DNA of 10,457 nt from an uncultured Acidimicrobiaceae bacterium (GTDB taxonomy: Bacteria > Actinomycetota > Acidimicrobiia > Acidimicrobiales > Ilumatobacteraceae), in the NCBI GenBank assembly GCA_903919215.1, contig CAIXHI010000301.1:1-10457 (forward strand), read 5' to 3'. Every line of letters begins with the position of its first letter. Position 1 is the first letter of the stretch. The notes beneath the pieces were generated by a model that saw only the letters and a program-made list of their open reading frames with translations, did no database searches and had not been told where the DNA came from. Positions 7,275 to 10,457 of the stretch are shown here, one piece after another. A program made the translations under genes and the position numbers.

Positions 7275-8804
7275 ATGGACAAGCAACCGGGTGTGCACGC
7301 AGCGACCAGGGCCGACGCACCGGCCGTGATCATGGCCGACAGCGGTGCGGTCGTCACCTATGGCGAACTCGACGAGCGCTCGATGCGGTTGGCGCAGTTG
7401 TTCCACGCCGCCGGTCTGCGGCCCGGCGACCACATCGCGATCCTGCTGGAGAACCACCCGCGTTACTTCGAGGTGTACTGGGCCGGTGTGCGCGCCGGGC
7501 TGTACGTCACGCCCATCAACTGGCACCTCAAGCACGAAGAGGCCGCCTACATCCTCGAGGACTGCGCGGCGGCGGCGATCGTCACGTCCGTTGCGCTCAG
7601 CGGCGTGCTGGGGAAGCTCGCACCTGCACTCGCGAACGTGCCGACGCGCCTGGTCATCGACGGCGACGTCGACGGGTTCCAGCGCTATGAGACGGCCATC
7701 GCCACCTACCCGGCCGAGCCGTTGGCCGACGAGGTCGAGGGCAGCTTCATGTTCTACTCCTCGGGTACCACCGGCCGCCCGAAGGGCATCAAGCCTCCGT
7801 TGCCCGGGGTGCCGTACGGCGCTGGCGGCGGTGCGCTCATCGGGCTCATCCAGACCATGTACGGCTTCACCGCCGACACCGTGTACCTCAGCCCGGCGCC
7901 GCTCTATCACGCCGCTCCGCTCGGCTGGACGACGTCCGTGCAACGCCTTGGGGGCACAGTCGTCGTGATGGAGAAGTTCGATCCCGAGCGCGTACTCGCG
8001 CTGATCGAACAACATCGCGTCACCCACGCCCAGTTCGTTCCCACCCACTTCGTGCGGATGCTGAAGCTGCCCGCAGACCGCCGATCGGCATACGACCTGT
8101 CCAGCCTGCAGGTCGCGGTGCACGCGGCAGCGCCGTGCCCCAAGGACGTGAAGCAACAGATGATCGACTGGTGGGGGCCGATCATCTATGAGTTCTACGC
8201 AGGCAGCGAGGGCAACGGTTTCTGCGCGGTGAACTCGCCGGAGTGGCTCGCCAAACCCGGCACTGTCGGGCGGATGATGCTGGGCGTCGCGCACATTCTC
8301 GATGAGGACGGCAACGAGCAACCCACCGGGGAGGCGGGACAGATCTGGTTCGAAAGCGCCACATTGTTCGAGTACCACAACGATGCGGAGAAGACCCGCA
8401 ACGCGTTCAACGATCGTGGCTGGAGTTCGCTCGGCGACATCGGCTATCTCGACGAGGATGGCTTCTTGTTCCTCACCGACCGGGTATCGCACATGATCAT
8501 CTCCGGCGGCGTGAACATCTACCCACAAGAGGTGGAGAACCTGCTCACCATGCATCCCGCGGTGTCCGACGTGGCGATCATCGGCATACCCGACACCGAC
8601 ATGGGTGAGGTCGTCAAGGCGGTCGTCATCGCTGCGGACGCGAGCACCGCAGGTCCCGCGCTGGAGGCCGAGTTGATCGCCTACTGCAAGGAGCATCTGG
8701 CCACGTTCAAGTGTCCGGCCAGCGTCGACTTCGTCGACGAGCTGCCGCGGCTACCCACGGGCAAGCTGCTCAAGCGCGAACTGCGCAACCGCTACTGGCC
8801 CTGA
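7275..8804 (+). CDS. FadD13-like acyl-CoA synthetase (AMP-forming ligase)
   Basis: A 509-aa adenylate-forming enzyme that activates a carboxylic acid with ATP and then forms the CoA thioester. Motifs run in order: the P-loop YSSGTTGRPK at 161-170; YEFYAGSEG at 305-313; the SLGDIGYLDEDGF region at 385-397 with the ATP-ribose Asp; the hinge and A8 motif DRVSHMIISGGVNIYPQE from 402; and PTGK with catalytic Lys497 near the C terminus. Length matches FadD13-type ligases. ATG 7275 is chosen because its N terminus (MDKQPGVHAATRADAPAVI) aligns with the family and AGAGAGGTGG lies upstream; in-frame ATG 7209 and GTG 7263 would add atypical residues, and ATG 7209 lies upstream of the candidate -10. The exact acid substrate cannot be read from sequence. 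It is followed in the same direction by the monooxygenase. Confidence 0.95.
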   Translation: MDKQPGVHAATRADAPAVIMADSGAVVTYGELDERSMRLAQLFHAAGLRPGDHIAILLENHPRYFEVYWAGVRAGLYVTPINWHLKHEEAAYILEDCAAAAIVTSVALSGVLGKLAPALANVPTRLVIDGDVDGFQRYETAIATYPAEPLADEVEGSFMFYSSGTTGRPKGIKPPLPGVPYGAGGGALIGLIQTMYGFTADTVYLSPAPLYHAAPLGWTTSVQRLGGTVVVMEKFDPERVLALIEQHRVTHAQFVPTHFVRMLKLPADRRSAYDLSSLQVAVHAAAPCPKDVKQQMIDWWGPIIYEFYAGSEGNGFCAVNSPEWLAKPGTVGRMMLGVAHILDEDGNEQPTGEAGQIWFESATLFEYHNDAEKTRNAFNDRGWSSLGDIGYLDEDGFLFLTDRVSHMIISGGVNIYPQEVENLLTMHPAVSDVAIIGIPDTDMGEVVKAVVIAADASTAGPALEAELIAYCKEHLATFKCPASVDFVDELPRLPTGKLLKRELRNRYWP

Positions 8805-8847
8805 GGGCAGAGGTACGCCTGACTTCGGGCTTGCTCGACAGGAGTCA

Positions 8848-8853
8848 TATGCT
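8848..8853 (+). promoter_or_regulatory. Possible -10 element before the monooxygenase
   Basis: TATGCT sits in the 74-nt gap between the ligase and the monooxygenase. A start near 8860 would give a leader of about 19 nt that contains the strong Shine-Dalgarno AGGGAGG (8865-8871). No -35 of correct spacing is visible, so read-through from the ligase gene is equally possible. Confidence 0.3.
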
Positions 8854-8878
8854 CCGCCACAACCAGGGAGGTTGTGTG

Positions 8879-10339
8879 ATGGAGCACTTCGATGTGTTGA
8901 TCGTGGGTGCCGGTATCTCGGGTATCGGCGCCGCGTACCACCTGACACAAGGGATGCCGGAGCGCAGTTTCGTCATCCTGGAGGCACTCGAGGACTTCGG
9001 CGGTACCTGGCTGACGCACAAGTACCCGGGGGTGCGCAGCGACAGCGACCTCTACACGTTCGGTTACCGCTTCAAGCCCTGGACGAGCGCTCCCATCGCT
9101 ACCGCTGGCGAGATCCTCAAGTACATGGGCGAGGTGATCGACGACGCCGGCCTCGCGCCGCACATCCGCTACCACCACCACATCAGCGATGCCTCGTGGG
9201 ACGGTACGACGAACCTCTGGACGGTGCACGCCACGAACACCCAGACGGGTGAGGCGTTCACGTTCACCACGAACTTCTTGTGGATGTGCCAGGGCTACTA
9301 CCAGCACGCCAAGGGCTACACGCCCGAATGGCCCGGTATGGATCGTTTCCAGGGGCAGATCGTGCACCCGCAGAACTGGCCCACAGATCTCGACTACGCG
9401 GGCAAGAAGATCGTGTGCATCGGGTCCGGTGCCACTGCCGCCACGGTGGTGCCCGCCATCGCCGGTGATGCCGCGCACGTCACCGTGCTGCAGCGTTCGC
9501 CCACGTACTTCTGGACGGGCCGCAACGTCAATGAGTTGGCCGACACGTTGCGCGAACTGCAGATCGACGAGACCTGGATCCACGAGATCGTGCGCCGCAA
9601 GGTGCTCTTCGACCAAGGGGCGCTCACCCAGTTGGCGCTCGACGAGCCAGAGCTCGTTCGTCAGGCGTTGATGGATGGTGTGAAGGCGCTGCTGCCCGAG
9701 GGCTACGACGTCGAGCAGCACTTCGGCCCCAAGTATCGGCCGTGGCAGCAGCGGCTCGCGTTCGTGCCCGACGGCGACCTGTTCGCCGGAATCAGCGCCG
9801 GCAAGGCCAGCATGGTCACCGACGAGATCGAGACGTTCACCGAGACCGGCATTCGTACCAAGGGTGGTGAAGACCTCGAGGCCGACATCATCATCACCGC
9901 CACGGGCTTCAACCTCAGCGTGCTCGGCGACATCGCCTTCACCGTGAACGGCGAACCACTCGACCTGTCGAAGACCATCACCTACCGAGGGATGATGTTC
10001 ACCGACGTGCCCAACCTGCTGTGGGTGTTCGGCTACTTCCGGGCCAGTTGGACGCTGCGCGCCGATCTGATCAGCGACCTGGTGCTGCGCCTGCTGCAGT
10101 TGATGGATGACAAGGGTGCGGCGCGGGTGACTCCGCGGTTGCGGCCCGAGGACGCCGACATGCCCACGCTCGAGTGGATCTCCGACGACAACTTCAACCC
10201 GAACTACTTGAAGCGCTCGATGCACCTGTTGCCCAAGCGTGGCGACAGGCCGGAGTGGATGCACACTCAGGACTACTGGTTGGAGAAGGAGTCGTTGCCG
10301 GCCGCAGATCTGGACGACGGCTGCCTGGTGTTCGAGTGA
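8879..10339 (+). CDS. EthA-like flavin-containing Baeyer-Villiger monooxygenase
   Basis: A 486-aa FAD- and NADPH-dependent monooxygenase that inserts oxygen next to a ketone to give an ester or lactone; relatives also oxidise sulfur and thioamide groups. The FAD Rossmann motif GAGISG is at 10-15, followed by FGGTWLTHKYPGVRSDSDLYT. The Baeyer-Villiger fingerprint FxGxxxHxxxWP is exact at 157-168. The NADPH Rossmann motif GSGATA is at 182-187, with the IIITATGFN segment at 337-345. LPEGYDVEQHFGPKYRPW and the whole architecture closely resemble remembered M. tuberculosis EthA (489 aa). ATG 8879 has AGGGAGG 7 nt upstream. It follows the acyl-CoA ligase by 74 nt. The esterase 2.1 kb upstream is a natural partner for its ester product. 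Natural substrate not deducible. Confidence 0.95.
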   Translation: MEHFDVLIVGAGISGIGAAYHLTQGMPERSFVILEALEDFGGTWLTHKYPGVRSDSDLYTFGYRFKPWTSAPIATAGEILKYMGEVIDDAGLAPHIRYHHHISDASWDGTTNLWTVHATNTQTGEAFTFTTNFLWMCQGYYQHAKGYTPEWPGMDRFQGQIVHPQNWPTDLDYAGKKIVCIGSGATAATVVPAIAGDAAHVTVLQRSPTYFWTGRNVNELADTLRELQIDETWIHEIVRRKVLFDQGALTQLALDEPELVRQALMDGVKALLPEGYDVEQHFGPKYRPWQQRLAFVPDGDLFAGISAGKASMVTDEIETFTETGIRTKGGEDLEADIIITATGFNLSVLGDIAFTVNGEPLDLSKTITYRGMMFTDVPNLLWVFGYFRASWTLRADLISDLVLRLLQLMDDKGAARVTPRLRPEDADMPTLEWISDDNFNPNYLKRSMHLLPKRGDRPEWMHTQDYWLEKESLPAADLDDGCLVFE

Positions 10340-10352
10340 CCGCTCGCCCGGC

Positions 10353-10446
10353 CTGACCCGCGCCCCGCGCCTCACCCGCGCCCCGCGCCTCACCCGCGCC
10401 CCGCGCCTCACCCGCGCCCCGCGCCTCACCCGCGCCCCGCGCCTCA
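10353..10446. repeat. 18-bp GC-rich tandem repeat, five copies plus a partial unit
   Basis: The unit CTCACCCGCGCCCCGCGC is repeated head to tail at 10353, 10371, 10389, 10407 and 10425, followed by a partial CTCA at 10443-10446. Only the first copy differs (CTGA for CTCA). It starts 13 nt after the monooxygenase stop. Each unit contains GCGC-CCC-GCGC, which could fold back as a small hairpin. The length is a multiple of three, so a long antisense reading frame picks up a repeating hexapeptide, but nothing supports its translation. It is most likely a minisatellite (VNTR), possibly with a terminator role. Confidence 0.9.
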
Positions 10447-10457
10447 TGCGTTTGAAG

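Noticed and set aside
7224..8696. A 490-codon antisense reading frame opposite the acyl-CoA ligase
   Set aside because: The plus-strand frame carries all ligase motifs; the antisense product is Arg/His/Val-rich without a recognisable domain.
8820..8847. Inverted TGACT / AGTCA before the monooxygenase, considered as a regulator site like that of EthR
   Set aside because: Five-base arms 18 nt apart are expected by chance, it does not resemble the known EthR operator, and no TetR-type regulator gene is in the window.
8792..10447. A 551-codon antisense reading frame opposite the monooxygenase, starting with hexapeptide repeats
   Set aside because: It is the shadow of a clearly real gene in GC-rich DNA. 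Its N terminus is only the tandem repeat read in frame, and its residues match no family I know.

Overview
The window is GC-rich, densely coding DNA that reads as a high-GC actinomycete-type chromosome. The evidence is strong G/C third-position preference, frequent GTG starts, start codons placed 6-7 nt after a -10-like hexamer (leaderless style), a tRNA without an encoded CCA end, and an EthA-type monooxygenase and FadD-type ligase whose closest remembered relatives are mycobacterial. An environmental actinobacterium (for example Acidimicrobiia) would fit, but no sequence here fixes the taxon.

Layout. Positions 1-71 hold a tRNA-Arg(CCT) whose first two bases lie outside the window. Positions 121-983 hold a two-gene Xre-type regulator / AbiEii-like nucleotidyltransferase module. 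It looks like a toxin-antitoxin or phage-defence pair, and a perfect 18-bp palindrome overlaps its promoter. Positions 1035-5761 are a tightly packed hypF-hypC-hypD-hypE operon, the full set for building and transferring the Fe(CN)2CO group of [NiFe]-hydrogenases. The nickel-insertion genes hypA and hypB and all hydrogenase structural genes are absent from the window.

Positions 5820-10339 are a lipid/ketone-type catabolic neighbourhood. It contains an HSL-family (HGGGW/GDSAG) esterase, a convergent stand-alone cyclic-nucleotide-binding domain protein, a divergent FadD13-like acyl-CoA ligase, and an EthA-like Baeyer-Villiger monooxygenase. Monooxygenase (ketone to ester), esterase (ester to acid plus alcohol) and ligase (acid to acyl-CoA) make a coherent three-step route. 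The same three enzyme types occur in the mymA operon of Mycobacterium tuberculosis. The window ends in a five-copy 18-bp GC-rich tandem repeat (10353-10442).

No IS element, CRISPR array or rRNA was seen. No gene-free stretch exceeds 300 bases. The most interesting items are the palindrome-controlled Xre/nucleotidyltransferase pair, in which a usual lysine appears to be replaced, and the stand-alone CNB protein divergent from the acyl-CoA ligase within the mymA-like enzyme set.
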